Notes under the pieces: generated by a model | What the model was told of the DNA's origin: nothing | The model's database searches: none | What the model saw: the letters and a program-made list of their open reading frames with translations, nothing else | In this document: piece by piece, positions 52,789-64,000 of the stretch | How the letters are laid out: every line of letters starts with the position of its first letter | How positions within the stretch are numbered: position 1 is the first letter of the stretch | Program-made: the position numbers and the translations under genes | Assembly: GCF_002127325.2 (NCBI RefSeq) | Contig: NC_035435.2 | Span: 109,908,517-109,972,516, forward strand | Direction of reading: 5' to 3' | Origin: Helianthus annuus | Taxonomy: Eukaryota > Streptophyta > Magnoliopsida > Asterales > Asteraceae | Length of the DNA: 64,000 nucleotides

Positions 52789-52794
52789 CTATTG
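52783..52794 (-). promoter_or_regulatory. Tat-1 gag-pol readthrough stop context
   Basis: CAA-TAG-CAA-TTA on the minus strand, stop at 52789-52791. It is retained although the element is otherwise degraded. Confidence 0.78.
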
Positions 52795-55036
52795 CTCCCT
52801 TGGTCTTGAGGCAGGCTTCATTGATGAGGTGTAGCAGTTCTTCGCTTCTTGTTGATCACTCTTAATCTTCACCACTCTCCATGGACTAGGAAGCTTTACA
52901 CATTGATGATAGGTCGATGGGACTGCCTTCATGTCATGTATCCATGGCCTGCCAAGGATAACATTGCAACAGGATAAGCAATCTATAACACGAAATTTTT
53001 GATAAGAATGAAGACCCTCTATGAAGATGGGAAGTTTAATGTCCCCCAATGTGTTCTTGGTTTCTCCACTAAATCCCACAAGAACTGAGGATCTTGGCAC
53101 AGTGTCCGATTCAGGGATGTTCATCTTCTTGAGGACATCGAGCTGAATGATGTTTACAGAGCTTCCACCATCTATCAAAATCCTGCGAACAAAATGGTTA
53201 GATATAAATAGGGTAATAACAAGACCATCATGATGAGGATCCTGGACATCAACTCGATCATCCTCATCAAAAGTTATAACTTTTTCCTGTGTAACTATAG
53301 AGGTTCGAATGGGTCTATCCCCATTATCCATCTTGGTCTCTTTTGCATGCCTCTTAGCTGCTGAAAAAGAAGTGCCACATATATCTGATCCTCCAGATAT
53401 GAAATTAATGATTTGTGCATCAGCAGGAGGAGCAAGAGCTCTTTCTGGAACTTTTTAAGGATCCTGGATCCCTGACGTTTTTCTTCCCAACAGCTCCTTC
53501 AAGTGCCCTTTGCTTAACAAGTAACCAATCTCCTTTCTCAATGCAATGCATTCTTCAGTGAGATGACCAAAATCTTCATGGTATGCACACCACTTGGATT
53601 TGTCTTTTGTTGCAACTGGCTTATCACTTTTTCTAGGCCATCTTGCTTTTTCACCTAGGTTCTACATAGCAAGGATTAGTTCATTGTTATCAACAGAAAA
53701 ACAATATTCAGAAATTGGAGGATAATCCTCATCATCCCCTTCCTGTTCTACTGCATGCACATTCTGGTTATCAGACTTGTTGTAGGACTTGGACTTGTTG
53801 TTCCTGAAGTAGGATCCTTGCTTTTCCTGCTTCGAGGATCCTACCAGCCTTTCTTGTATCCTTTTATCATCCTCTAATCAGATGAATCTAAGGGCCCTGG
53901 TTCTCACTTCATCAAGATTCCTGCAAGGGGTCATGACAAGATCATCATAGAACAATAAATCCCTAAGTAAACCCATTTTGAAGGCTTCTACAGCCGTAGC
54001 AATATCCAAATTAGGAATATCCAAGGATTCTTTACTAAACTTAGTGATATAATCCCTAAGTGATTCATTTTGACCTTGTGTTACCCTATATAGATCACTA
54101 GTTAATCGTTCAAACTTTCTACTACATGAGAATTGACTGTTAAACAGGTTAACTAGATTAGCAAATGAAGTAATAGAGTAAGGGGGAAGACTTAGCAGCC
54201 ATTTAAGAGCTGATCCTGTGAGTGTGGATCCGAAACCCTTGCATAGACATGCTTCTTTTAACCTCTCAGGAATTGGATTGATCTCCATCATTTCTCTGTA
54301 TTAAGCCACATGCTCTTCTGGATCTGTTGAACCATCATATAACTTCATGGTTGGTATCTGGAACCTTTTTGGGATTTCTGCATCACAAAGAGGTGGTGCA
54401 AAACGGGATATCTGTAGATGGGGGTCTTGGAGGATAATCCATGGATCCGAAAACCTGAGACGAGGATCCTTGAACCTGAGAGGATCCTTGAACCGACTGC
54501 GTCCCCATGTACCCTCCTGAACTGGTGAAGGATCCCTGATGCTGGAAGAAGGATCCTTGAGGCAAAAAAGAGGATCCTAAAGGTTGAAAGTAGGATCCTT
54601 GAGCCTGAGTCATTGCCGATGATCCAGAACGCATTCCTGTTGATCCACCTTGGTATTGGACATTTGGAGCTGCAGAATGCTGGGAAGTTATGACCGGAGT
54701 GTCAAAATTCAGCGATCTAGGCATCAATGGAGAGTGATCCTCCACTGATTTCTTCTGTTTCTTGATGTCACCAATCTCCCTGAGGATCCTTTCGTTGGTA
54801 TTATCCTGCTCTTGTATGTGATCCCTCATCTGCAAAATCAAAGTAAAAAGATCACTGTTAGTAGGATTAGAAGAAACAGTAGAAGATGGTGGTCTTGGGA
54901 AAATGGGGCTCTGTCTCTTCGCAGCATTCTCAGTATTCTTCTGAGATCCAAAAGGTGGTGGAGGCAAATGTGGAATGCCCTGTGAAGAAGTGACTGCCGG
55001 CAATGAACTTGAAGTGCTCTTTGCTGAAAAAGCCAT
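52789..55036 (-). pseudogene. Tat-1 gag-protease, broken
   Basis: It starts MAFSAKSTSSSL at 55036. The N-terminal half is diverged from the other copies. A deletion of about 100 codons near 54415 joins PPSTD to SRFAPPLCDAE in another frame. At least four nonsense codons follow: TAA in the HVA-YREMME stretch (about 54302), TGA after FI (about 53876), TAG in LAM-NL (about 53663) and TAA after QDP (about 53455). The protease (RILIDGGSSVNI) is open in 52789-53331. Confidence 0.92.
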
Positions 55037-55092
55037 CTGCTAGGAGATAATGAACACAATGACAAAAGTTTCTTAGGAATGAAGCACCAATT

Positions 55093-55110
55093 GCCCCACG
55101 GTGGGCGCCA
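55093..55110 (-). promoter_or_regulatory. Tat-1 primer-binding site
   Basis: TGGCGCCCACCGTGGGGC on the minus strand, three bases from the LTR. Confidence 0.85.
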
Positions 55111-55113
55111 AAC

Positions 55114-55809
55114 TGTTTTGGTCAAAAATCAAGCTAGGATAATACAACCAAATATTCTGTTGTGAGGAATGATGCTTGAATCAATGAACAAATGTATGAA
55201 CAACTTGCAAAATAAAATGAACAAGTGACACAAGGATTTGTACGAGGAAAAAGCCCCTGATCAAGAGTTGATCTCCGGCATAAAAAACCTCGGGTGATGG
55301 AAACTACCGATCACCAACTATAATTAAAAAAATAGTTGATACAACTCGGGATGATAATAAGCTTGTTACAAGGATCACTATTGTGCAAAAGTGTATGAAA
55401 TCGCCAATGTATTGCAGAGAGCTTGCGAGAGTGTGTGTGTTTTCTCACTTGTTCTAATTCAAGCTTTGTTATCCCCTTTAAAAATAGAAATAATCTAACT
55501 AACTAACATTCCGCAAATCATGCCAGCCTCCCACTACTTCCATAACGGTTACTCTAGCTGAACACGTGCAGAATACAAGAGCATATTCCCCAAGAATATC
55601 GGCAAGACTTGGTCCAATGCGTATACTCCTGCAAAATAAGCTTAAACATGGTGAGAGCAACCGTTAGTATAAGGATAACAATGAGGATCCTGGATCCTGA
55701 TCCTATAACACCTTCTGAGGATCCTTAATTCAAACAGAATTGAGGATCCGTGATCCTGGCAGTATTTGAGGATCCGTGATCCTTAGGTTTAGAAAATCTA
55801 TCCCTAACA
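55114..55809 (-). repeat. Tat-1 5' LTR
   Basis: 696 bp, the partner of 13501-14195. Confidence 0.95.
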
Positions 55810-56078
55810 AATGGATGATTCATTTTCCTCAATGGGTTCTTCGTCAGAAGTGGAAATGAAGGAATAATTGAAAGGATATTCATTTCTCCCGATGGATATT
55901 TTTTCAGAAGCAAAAATGAATGGATGATTCATTTTCCTCAATGGATTCTTCGTCAGAAGTGGAAATGAAGGAATAATCGAAAGGATATTCATTTCCCCCG
56001 ATGGATATTTCTTCAGAAGCGAAAATGAATGGATGATTCATTTTCCTCAATGGGTTCTTCGTCAAAAGTGGAAATGAA
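55810..56078. repeat. 109-bp tandem array of Outer-0, right part
   Basis: About two and a half further units, continuing the array at 12735-13500. It starts with the AATGG target duplication of Tat-1. Confidence 0.92.
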
Positions 56079-57401
56079 TAGCGTTAACTTTAGATACATG
56101 ACAAAACTTGCTGTGGTTTTTGTGCACTAAATTCCATAATTATGTATGCATCCATAATTATGTAATTCCTTGCACAGTTTGCACAGTTTGTTTTATAATG
56201 TGTAGGGGATAGAATTTGTTGAACAAGCTTGAGATAACTTTGATTAGGTCAACACATAACACATAAGCACATAATTGTTCATTTGGTTATTAATTTGTTA
56301 TCAGTTTGTTATTAATTGTTATTAATTTGTTGTCGATTTGTACATGGGTCTTCAAAGTAGACCAGGAATCCAGTCAATGGACTTCAACATCCTCAAGAAT
56401 CTATTTGTAAAGATAGGATGATCTTATAAAAATTCGATTTCGTTTATCAGGAATCGTTACATTCGAATTAATGCACACAAAGAATCCAATTAAGGACTTT
56501 GATTCTGCGCTTTGAACATCCACGAGGATCTAACTATGAAGAAGATCCTATAAGGATTTGGAATTCGTATAGCGGGAAGAGTTTGGGAATCTTGTACTAG
56601 GTATGCTATGACAACATACGAAGCATAGTGTTTATGAGATCAAGATGCTATATATGCTTAGACAACATATGAAGCAAACGGATCCTTGAAATCATTGTGC
56701 TAAGCATGCTAAGTCGGCGTTTGAAGCAGGGTGTTCTTGGAAATCGCGTGCTACGTATGTTAAGGCAACATACGAGCAAAATTGTTTTTGAAAGCTATGC
56801 TAGGAATTGTAAAAAAAAATTGATTTTGAAAACCTTTTTGTAATGCTTTTGAAATCACGTACTAAGTATATTAAGTAAACATTTTTATGAAATGTTTTAA
56901 AACCACGTGAGATGATTTTGAAAATATGTATGAGATTTTTGAAAACATGCACAATCTTTTGAAATCATATGTTGTGTAAAATATTGTGAAGTCGGGAAGA
57001 TATGATATGTAAGACCAATCAAGGGCTTACGGAAGTACCCTTAAGTATCCTATTAAGGATTTATAGTGGTACTTTGAGTATTCGTCCAGAGTTGTAACTT
57101 GCGCCTTGTACTTCGTTTCCTTGGAAGAAACGGGTACTTAGGATTTTCGAGGAAATCGTGAGCGATCACATGAATGGGAGAACTACTAGAGTAGTTTGTT
57201 TTGTAAAGAACATAGTTCTTTGGTGTAGCTATCGTAGGGTATGCCATACACACATGTAACTACATTTGTACATCAGAATTGTGAAAAATGATTTATTTAT
57301 AAACCAAACAGATTGTTTTAGAGTTCAAGAAAAACAAAAGAAACAAAAGCATAAGATTCAAATTATTTCAAAGCAGCAGCATCTTCTAATCAGCCAAATG
57401 C
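56079..57401 (-). other. Outer-0 non-coding interior
   Basis: No coding region is recognised. From about 56590 to 56900 there are degenerate repeats around ACAACATACGAAGCA and GTATGTTAAG. The rest is AT-rich and featureless. Confidence 0.7.
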
Positions 57402-58107
57402 TCATTCGTGGGTCAGATTTGCATTGACAATCTTTGGGCATTTGTTCCTGATATGACTCGTCTCGCCATGGTTGTAGCAAGTACCAGGAGGAAAACGAGC
57501 TTGCGCTGGATCTGCTTGAAGTTAAACAGGGTTCCGAATAGCTTGGTTTAATGCAGTGACTGAACGACGGACTCTTGCCGTATGACCAAAATATCCACAG
57601 TTGAAACATTTTCGGCATTTGACACTGGCATGGTGATGGAGGTTACACTGATTGCACAAAGGGGTTGTTCCTTCGTATGGTGCTTGACCAGCAGTAGGAT
57701 CTGCAACAGCTTTGTTTTGGATAGCAAACCGGCATGTGTTAACCAAATGTCCCCATCGTCCACAGTGGGTACATTTGAGACATGGTGTTTGATTCGGATG
57801 ATGGCCATTGCATTGATTGCACAAAGGAGCAATTCCCTTGTACGGCTTCTTGGTTGGTGGGGTTGCCACCTGGCTAGGTCTCGCTTGATTTGGAGCATTT
57901 GCTGGAAGATTCTTTGAAGCTTTACGCTTTCTTGATCTTCGTGAAGGCTTGGCTTCTGTTTCCTATGGTGTTTCTTGGGTGGCTTCATCCTTGAGACGAG
58001 ACATAGCAAAAGCTAATTCAGCAGTCTTCTGGAATACTACGCCTATTTGTTGGGCAATTGTAGCAGCCAGTTCGGTCCTTTGAGCATCGCTGTGATGAGA
58101 AGACATC
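57402..58107 (-). pseudogene. Outer-0 gag remnant with zinc knuckles
   Basis: The frame starts MSSHHSDAQRTELAATIAQQ, with a short helical N-terminus and then a basic stretch (RRSRKRKASKN). Three zinc-knuckle-like motifs follow: CTHCGRWGHLVNTC (complete C-C-H-C), CFNCGYFGHTARVR (last cysteine changed to arginine) and CYNHGETSHIRNKC (second cysteine changed to histidine). Stops interrupt it after QETP (57961-57963) and after RNPV (about 57522). There is no capsid core. I read it as the nucleocapsid end of a Ty3/gypsy gag left in a non-autonomous element. Confidence 0.75.
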
Positions 58108-58571
58108 CTCGAACAAACAAGTGACGTACAGAAGCTGAACAAAGTAAATAGGTCCTTATAATGTATCGCGAAGACATGCTTTAGCCTATAAGTAGACACT
58201 CATCCCAAGAGTTCCCAAGTAAGAGTGACTGGTTCGATTATGTGGATTTGTACGAACACTCTAGCCTTAGACAGAAAACTCGGGATACAGGCACCCAACC
58301 TTCTAGATTGCACATGTTCACATTAATAAGACCCAAACTCTATCGAGATTTTGAAAACTTTGAAGGTTCAAAACCTTATAATAAATCATCTACGAGGAGA
58401 TGATTAGTTTCTAAATCGGATTCATATTTCGTGTTCTTGTTGTGGTTGTTACCTAAAGATAGGTAACGGTATTGTTTTAAGACTAAACGCAAGTAAACTC
58501 GCGTTAGGGTCCTAGGAAGGTTATAGTCTAGGTCAAAGCATTACTAATAACCTAATTCCCTATAACCATGA

Positions 58572-58583
58572 GCTCTGATACCA
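58572..58583 (-). promoter_or_regulatory. Outer-0 primer-binding site (initiator tRNA-Met)
   Basis: The minus strand reads TGGTATCAGAGC, seven bases from the LTR. Confidence 0.88.
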
Positions 58584-58590
58584 ACTTTTC

Positions 58591-61500
58591 TGTCACACCC
58601 CGACCGCGTTAAAACAACAAACCGCAGCGGAAACGTCGGGGAGTGTCGTAACAGAATCATTGTTTCACAACACATGGATTGAAGTTCTGTTTTATTGAAT
58701 TAAGTTTATTACATTGTCTTGAAATCAGAAACAAAACATGAACAATTGTCTTTTATTGTTATTAAGTCACTAAGGCCTCGTCCATTCCTATGTGAGCATG
58801 CATCAATATCATCATCAAACATCATCAACTATGGTACCTGAAACATATGTGAAAATACGTCAGCATAAAAATGTCGGCGAGTACATAGGTTTTGTGTGAG
58901 TGTCAGATTCATGGCACGTTTACATGTTGAAATAACTCGAACAACTTCGTTAATCGATATTAGAAAACCTAGTTTTGTAAAATGTTTGTATTGTAAATTG
59001 AAATAACCAAGTCAAAACAGATTAGTTATTGTTTATAAAACCTCGATGCCATGAATCTTAACTCAAAACATTTGTTTATGTAAACCCAGATCGTAAATCG
59101 TTTTTGTAATAAAACTCGAATGGTTTATATTGTTAGAAAATAACCTTGTAATGTAACTTCGTTTTGAAAACATTTTCCCAAGTGATCTAGATAACGCAAC
59201 GATATATAATGTGTTAAAAGCACATATATATAGGAAGTACCAGCGGCGTATCCACCATGCTTTTATCACATTACACCCGCCCCGTTACCTAATCACTTCC
59301 CTAACCCAATCGTTTAATAGTTCGATTAGTTCACAGAGACCAAATAGTTCCAATGGTTCAAATAGTTCAAATAGTTCACATAGATCAAATAGTTCCAATG
59401 GTTCAAATAGTTCACATAGATCAAATAGTTCAGATAGTTCAGATAGTTTAATATAAACCATAACATTTGTTTAGAAAACTCGAAATCGTTTAGCACATAT
59501 GAATCACCCCAAAACAATTGAAAACGGTAAAAGAGGGGAACTATGTACTCACTTGATAATGCTTAGAAGTCTTGAAATAACAACCAAACAAAGCTAGAAG
59601 GATCACGGAATCAATCGACACCTAATATAGGTAACTACATTAATAAACCGGACCTAAATTGGAAGATCGGATAGAATGAGGTCTTGTAAACCAAATGAGT
59701 GTTGGAACTAATATAATATAGTTTAACAAAGCCTACGTTCTAAATCGGAACCTATCTTAAGTGCTTACGACCCATTACGACTCGTTTAGGTAGCTTACGC
59801 TACTTTAACGGGTCGTTCGCGTAAAACGCGTTCAGACCGCCTAACTAGTTCTATGACAAGTATTATATGCCTCAACAAGTCTAATAATATTGTCTAATCA
59901 GTTTAAATGTCAAAATTTAGGTTACATATGCTTAAAATGAAATTATGCGTAAAAAGGGCATTTTGGTCATTTTCCCAAGGCATATAAACTACCTATCATA
60001 CAACTAACTAAACGTAGTGACCATAAGGTATAACCTCGGAAGGTTATTCCCTATACAACTATGGTCACAAAATATGTTTGGTTGGATCCTAATGATCGAC
60101 CAAACGGGTCGGGTTCGAAAGTCTAAGCGGTTATTTAGACCGCTTATCTTACGACCCTATATAAGCACTAAACTAAAAGTGACGAGCTAAACATGTTAAA
60201 ACATGTTTAACTAAGTTAGAAAACAAGTTTGATATTAAAACAAAGGGTTTTGATACCCAAGAATAGTTTGGTTGCAAAATACGCATAAACGCGTATTTTG
60301 ACCGAAACTATGACTCGTCACTCTGCCTAAATAACGTGGTAATCAGTAGGTATAGTCACAAAGGACTATGACCATCGTGATTACGCTCATGTTGCGAAGT
60401 TCAAACGAACTTCGTGTTGACCATTGACTGGTCAAAGCAGAAAGTCAAACACTGTTTGACTTTCGTGCTTAAAAATGCATAAAAGCATGAAAGAAACTTA
60501 CGAAAGGTCCAAGCTAGGAAGATTTGAACTCAAAACACTCAGGTATGAAGCTTGAGAACTTCAACTTAGAGTAGAAATGAGAACAAATGTGAGGAATGCT
60601 TGAAAACCAAGTGGGTATTTATAGATTTCGAAGAACGGTTAGGTTCGTTTCTTGATAAATGAGCTTTAATCTAGACCATCCAAGTGTTGCCCATTGTTTT
60701 CAATACAAGGGGAGAGTCAAAACCAGTCCATAGCATTCAAAATCAGGGATCAAAACCATCAAATTCAGCTGAAATGACCAAATTCAATGTTTCTGTCTGG
60801 CAGGTCGTTGCGGGCCGCATAGACCCAGACACAGTCTTACGCGCCCCTCCTAAGCCAACTTTGACAGATTGTCAGTTTTAGTCCCTGCAGTCTTGAAACT
60901 TAGTTTTTGATGCATTTTTGACACGTTTAAGCCTCGTTAACCCCATTTCAAGGCTCTACAATGAAGTTAAAGTATAGGAAACATGAAATATGCTCAAAAA
61001 TATCTCGGATGTCGGTTCATTTGGCCATACGGTCGCGTTGTTCGGTTAATTACGACGAAAACTCAAACGGACGCGAAAGCGATCCAAATTACGCGACGAG
61101 TGGTATTTTTGCATTCCAATCACTAAAATAAAGTATTTTAATGATTACAAAAATTTTTGGATGTCCGGATATGTTCAGAACGTAAGATATGCGCGTAAAT
61201 GCGAACTTATGCACTTTTTGACGCTTTTAGTCCCTGTTTGACCAAATAAGTTTATTTTCGCATAACGAACCCCTTAAAGCCTATTTCTAAGCTATGTAAA
61301 GGATATTTATGGTATGTTTAACTTATGATCATATTCCGGAAGGTACGTCACTATATGAATCGGCGGATTTCGCAGTTTGACGCAAATAGTCCCTGCGATC
61401 GAATAAACTTGATTTCAACACACCAAACCCTCCAAAACTTATTTCTAAGTTATTTATGGTATGTTAAGCCTATGTCACTGTTCCGGAGTGTTTGTTGCAT

Positions 61501-61682
61501 TGAACTGATTACGTTTACGCATCAGTTCGCGTATAACTTTTCAGAAAGCGATTTAGAACTCGAAATCGAACGAGAATTGATATGTGCATAAGATACACAT
61601 TTTTATACAAATCCCAAGTATGAAACACAATATTTCATTGGTTTTGTATTTTTTTGATGGTCAAAGGGGCACAGATGTCACA
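58591..61682 (-). repeat. Outer-0 5' LTR
   Basis: A 3,092-bp LTR. On the minus strand it begins TGTGACATCTGTGCCCC and ends GGTCGGGGTGTGACA. A minus-strand TATA box (CTATAAATA, 60616-60624) marks the promoter. Bases 60322-61682 match the truncated LTR at 11203-12557. It contains a short minisatellite at 59318-59452. Confidence 0.88.
59318..59452. repeat. minisatellite with 9-10-bp units inside the LTR
   Basis: Repeated AAATAGTTC plus CATAGATC/CAATGGTTC variants. It gives low-complexity Ser/Asn frames on one strand and Tyr/Leu/Asn frames on the other, neither likely to be coding. Confidence 0.92.
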
Positions 61683-63396
61683 AAATCGGTCAGGTATACT
61701 CTTAAAATTGCTAATTCGTCTGATTATCCTATTGTTGACGAGGGAATGAGTTTAGGAGGTTGAGTGTATACGGATTGGAGTTCAAGGTATGTTTAAATTC
61801 GGAATTCGGAATTTAAAGTATATGGAAAGTAACATATGAGAAAAGTAATCATCTAGCACCTAGTACTCGTTCTTGACACTATGAAACCCATGGGGGTTTA
61901 AATGTTTTCATGGGTTAAAGTACCCATTAGATTCGTAACGAGAGTTAAGTAACATATATTATATATTTTCGCATAACGAACCCCTCAAAGCCTATTTCTA
62001 AGCTATGTAAAGGATATTTATGGTATGTTTAACTTATGATCATATTCCGGAAGGTACGTCACTATATGAATCGGCGGACTTTCGCAGTTTGACGCAAATA
62101 GTCCCTGCAGTCGAATAAACTTGATTTCAACACACCAAACCCTCCAAAACTTATTTCTAAGTTATGTATAGGTTATTTAAGGTATGTTAAGCCTATGTCA
62201 CTGTTCCGGAGTGTTTGTTGCATTGAACTGATTACGTTTACGCATCAGTTCGCGTATAACTTTTTAGAAAGCGATTTAGAGCTCGAAATCGAACGAGAAT
62301 TGATATGTGCATAAGATACACATTTTTATACAAATCCCAAGTATGAAACACAATATTTCATTGGTTTTGTATTTTTTTGATGGTCAAAGGGGCACAGATG
62401 TCACAAAATGGGTCAGGTATACTCATAAAATTGCTAATTCGTCTGATTATCCTATTGTTGACGAGGGAATGAGCTTAGGAGGTTGAGTGTATACGGATTG
62501 GAGTTCAAGGTATGTTTAAATTCGGAATTCGGAATTTAAAGTATATGGAAAGTAACATATGAGAAAAGTAATCATCTAGCACCTAGTACTCGTTCTTGAC
62601 ACTATGAAACCCATGGGGGTTTAAATGTTTTCATGGGTTAAAGTACCCATTAGAATCGTAACGAGAGTTAAGTAACATATATTATATATTTTCGCATAAC
62701 GAACCCCTCAAAGCCTATTTCTAAGCTATGTAAAGGATATTTATGGTATGTTTAACTTATGATCATATTCCGGAAGGTACGTCACTATATGAATCGGCGG
62801 ACTTTCGCAGTTTGACGCAAATAGTCCCTGCGATCGAATAAACTTGATTTCAACACACCAAACCCTCCAAAACTTATTTCTAAGTTATGTATAGGTTATT
62901 TAAGGTATGTTAAGCCTATGTCACTGTTCCGGAGTGTTTGTTGCATTGAACTGATTACGTTTACGCATCAGTTCGCGTATAACTTTTCAGAAAGCGATTT
63001 AGAGCTCGAAATCGAACGAGAATTGATATGTGCATAAGATACACATTTTTATACAAATCCCAAGTATGAAACACAATATTTCATTGGTTTTGTATTTTTT
63101 TGATGGTCAAAGGGGCACAGATGTCACAAAATGGGTCAGGTATACTCATAAAATTGCTAATTCGTCTGATTATCCTATTGTTGACGAGGGAATGAGCTTA
63201 GGAGGTTGAGTGTACACGGATTGGAGTTCAAGGTATGTTTAAATTCTGAATTCGGAATTTAAAGTATATGGAAAGTAACATATGAGAAAAGTAATCATCT
63301 AGCACCTAGTACTCGTTCTTGACACTATGAAACCCATGGGGGCTTAAATGTTTTCATGGGTTAAAGTACCCATTAGAATCGTAACGAGAGTTAAGT
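61255..63396. repeat. three-copy tandem duplication across the Outer-0 LTR edge
   Basis: Copies start at 61255, 61966 and 62689 (TTTTCGCATAACGAACCCC), with periods 711 and 723. Each copy holds the last roughly 420 bp of the LTR, the tip TGTCACA (61676, 62399, 63122) and about 280 bp of the neighbouring DNA. The copies are nearly identical. Confidence 0.95.
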
Positions 63397-63641
63397 CCTT
63401 AGAAGATGTAACTTAGTATTTTGACAAATAACCACTAGATTATCATCAAAGGTTTGGTTACTATGGATATTATATATTATATATTTTATATAGTATATAT
63501 CATAAATTTTAGTCCAATAATATAACAAGATTATCCCCTAAGAGTCTGCAAGTCCCATCGATAGCTTATAACGGCTAGTTTGAAATTAAAAGCAATATGA
63601 CAGTTGTGATCAACTATCACATCCGCCATAACGGGGGCAAT
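63397..63641 (+). other. AT-rich spacer leading to a Tat-like 3' end
   Basis: No gene is seen. The TA-rich block at 63468-63502 is followed by ACGGCTAGTTTGA-like sequence, also found beside the Tat-1 purine tract, and then by a purine tract, ACGGGGGCAAT (63631-63641). Confidence 0.5.
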
Positions 63642-64000
63642 TATTAGGGCCTAAGTTTTATTTATTATGGATCCCATATTCTGAGGCATATTCTGGATAA
63701 ATTATCCTTAATGTGTAATACGGGACCTTAGAGGATCAAGGATCCTTAATGTTTACTATAGTTACTAATAATTGTTCTTGATGTTTTCTTATGTTTATAT
63801 GCATGGAAACTAAGTGGTAGACCAAGTCAAAGCTGGAATATCGCTAAGGATTCATTGGAAGTTTGCACATGCTTATTCCTCAAACGGTTATGGGAGAGGG
63901 CGTGGGTCTAGCAAGAATATCGCACTTAATTGTTATTTTTATATTCAAATGGGTTGATCAAGTAACACAGACACATACACATAATACACATTGAGTATAC
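63642..64000 (+). repeat. Tat-like LTR start, cut by the window end
   Basis: After the GGGGGCAAT tract the sequence begins TATTAGGGCC, where Tat-2 has TGTTAGGGG, so the terminal TG is changed. GGATC motifs (63670, 63733, 63740) fit the Tat family. The strand is inferred from the tract-LTR order. Confidence 0.55.

Noticed and set aside
59211..59517. Ser/Asn-rich and Tyr/Leu/Asn-rich frames
   Set aside because: They are translations of a minisatellite inside the Outer-0 LTR.

Overview
This window is plant nuclear DNA made almost entirely of nested LTR retrotransposons. I see no convincing host gene, tRNA or rRNA. The element types (Ty3/gypsy Tat lineage with an archaeal-type second RNase H, and large non-autonomous elements with an initiator-tRNA-Met primer site) indicate a flowering plant. 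The style of the flanking repeats reminds me of Asteraceae, but I cannot prove this from the sequence.

Layout. (a) 1-417 and 9291-10309 are the two halves of an older LTR-like repeat, split by a complete non-autonomous element (here LARD-1, 418-9290, minus strand, 2,240-bp LTRs, target duplication AAGGC). (b) 10310-12150 is a large imperfect inverted repeat made of two related LTR fragments. Its second arm is the truncated 3' LTR of an outer element, Outer-0 (11203-61682, minus strand). The intact 5' LTR of Outer-0 is at 58591-61682, and a broken gag with zinc knuckles lies at 57402-58107. (c) Inside a 109-bp tandem array of Outer-0 sits a four-deep nest of related Tat elements: Tat-1 (13501-55809, minus), Tat-2 (19114-51097, plus), Tat-3 (21845-43113, minus) and Tat-4 (29033-39710, minus). 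Each has two LTRs of (nearly) equal length and a 5-bp target duplication (AATGG, CTTGG, TTATT/TTCTT, GATAC). LTR divergence by eye falls from about 2.5 % (Tat-1) to about 1 % (Tat-2) and 0.6-0.7 % (Tat-3, Tat-4), as the nesting requires. (d) 61255-63396 is a triplicated segment that crosses the Outer-0 LTR edge. (e) From about 63642 another Tat-like LTR runs off the window.

Each Tat copy has the same plan: LTR, primer site, gag-protease frame, one UAG, RT-RNaseH-archaeal RNaseH-integrase in the same frame, a non-coding block with short tandem repeats and hairpins, a four-exon gene on the opposite strand, a polypurine tract and an LTR. The gag-protease stop has the context CAA-UAG-CAA-UYA in all four copies, the tobamovirus-type readthrough signal. 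The opposite-strand gene has its own TATA box, four exons with conserved splice sites, a 3' hairpin and AATAAA. It is open in the two youngest copies and broken in the two oldest. The 3' hairpin shows compensated base-pair changes between copies, so pairing itself seems to be selected. These three points (readthrough signal, self-contained antisense gene, covarying hairpin), plus a strong element-specific enrichment of GGATC, are the most interesting content.

No Tat copy is coding-competent throughout. Tat-3 has one visible nonsense codon, in the integrase, and is split by Tat-4. Tat-4 has one nonsense codon and one frameshift in pol. Tat-1 and Tat-2 are heavily broken.
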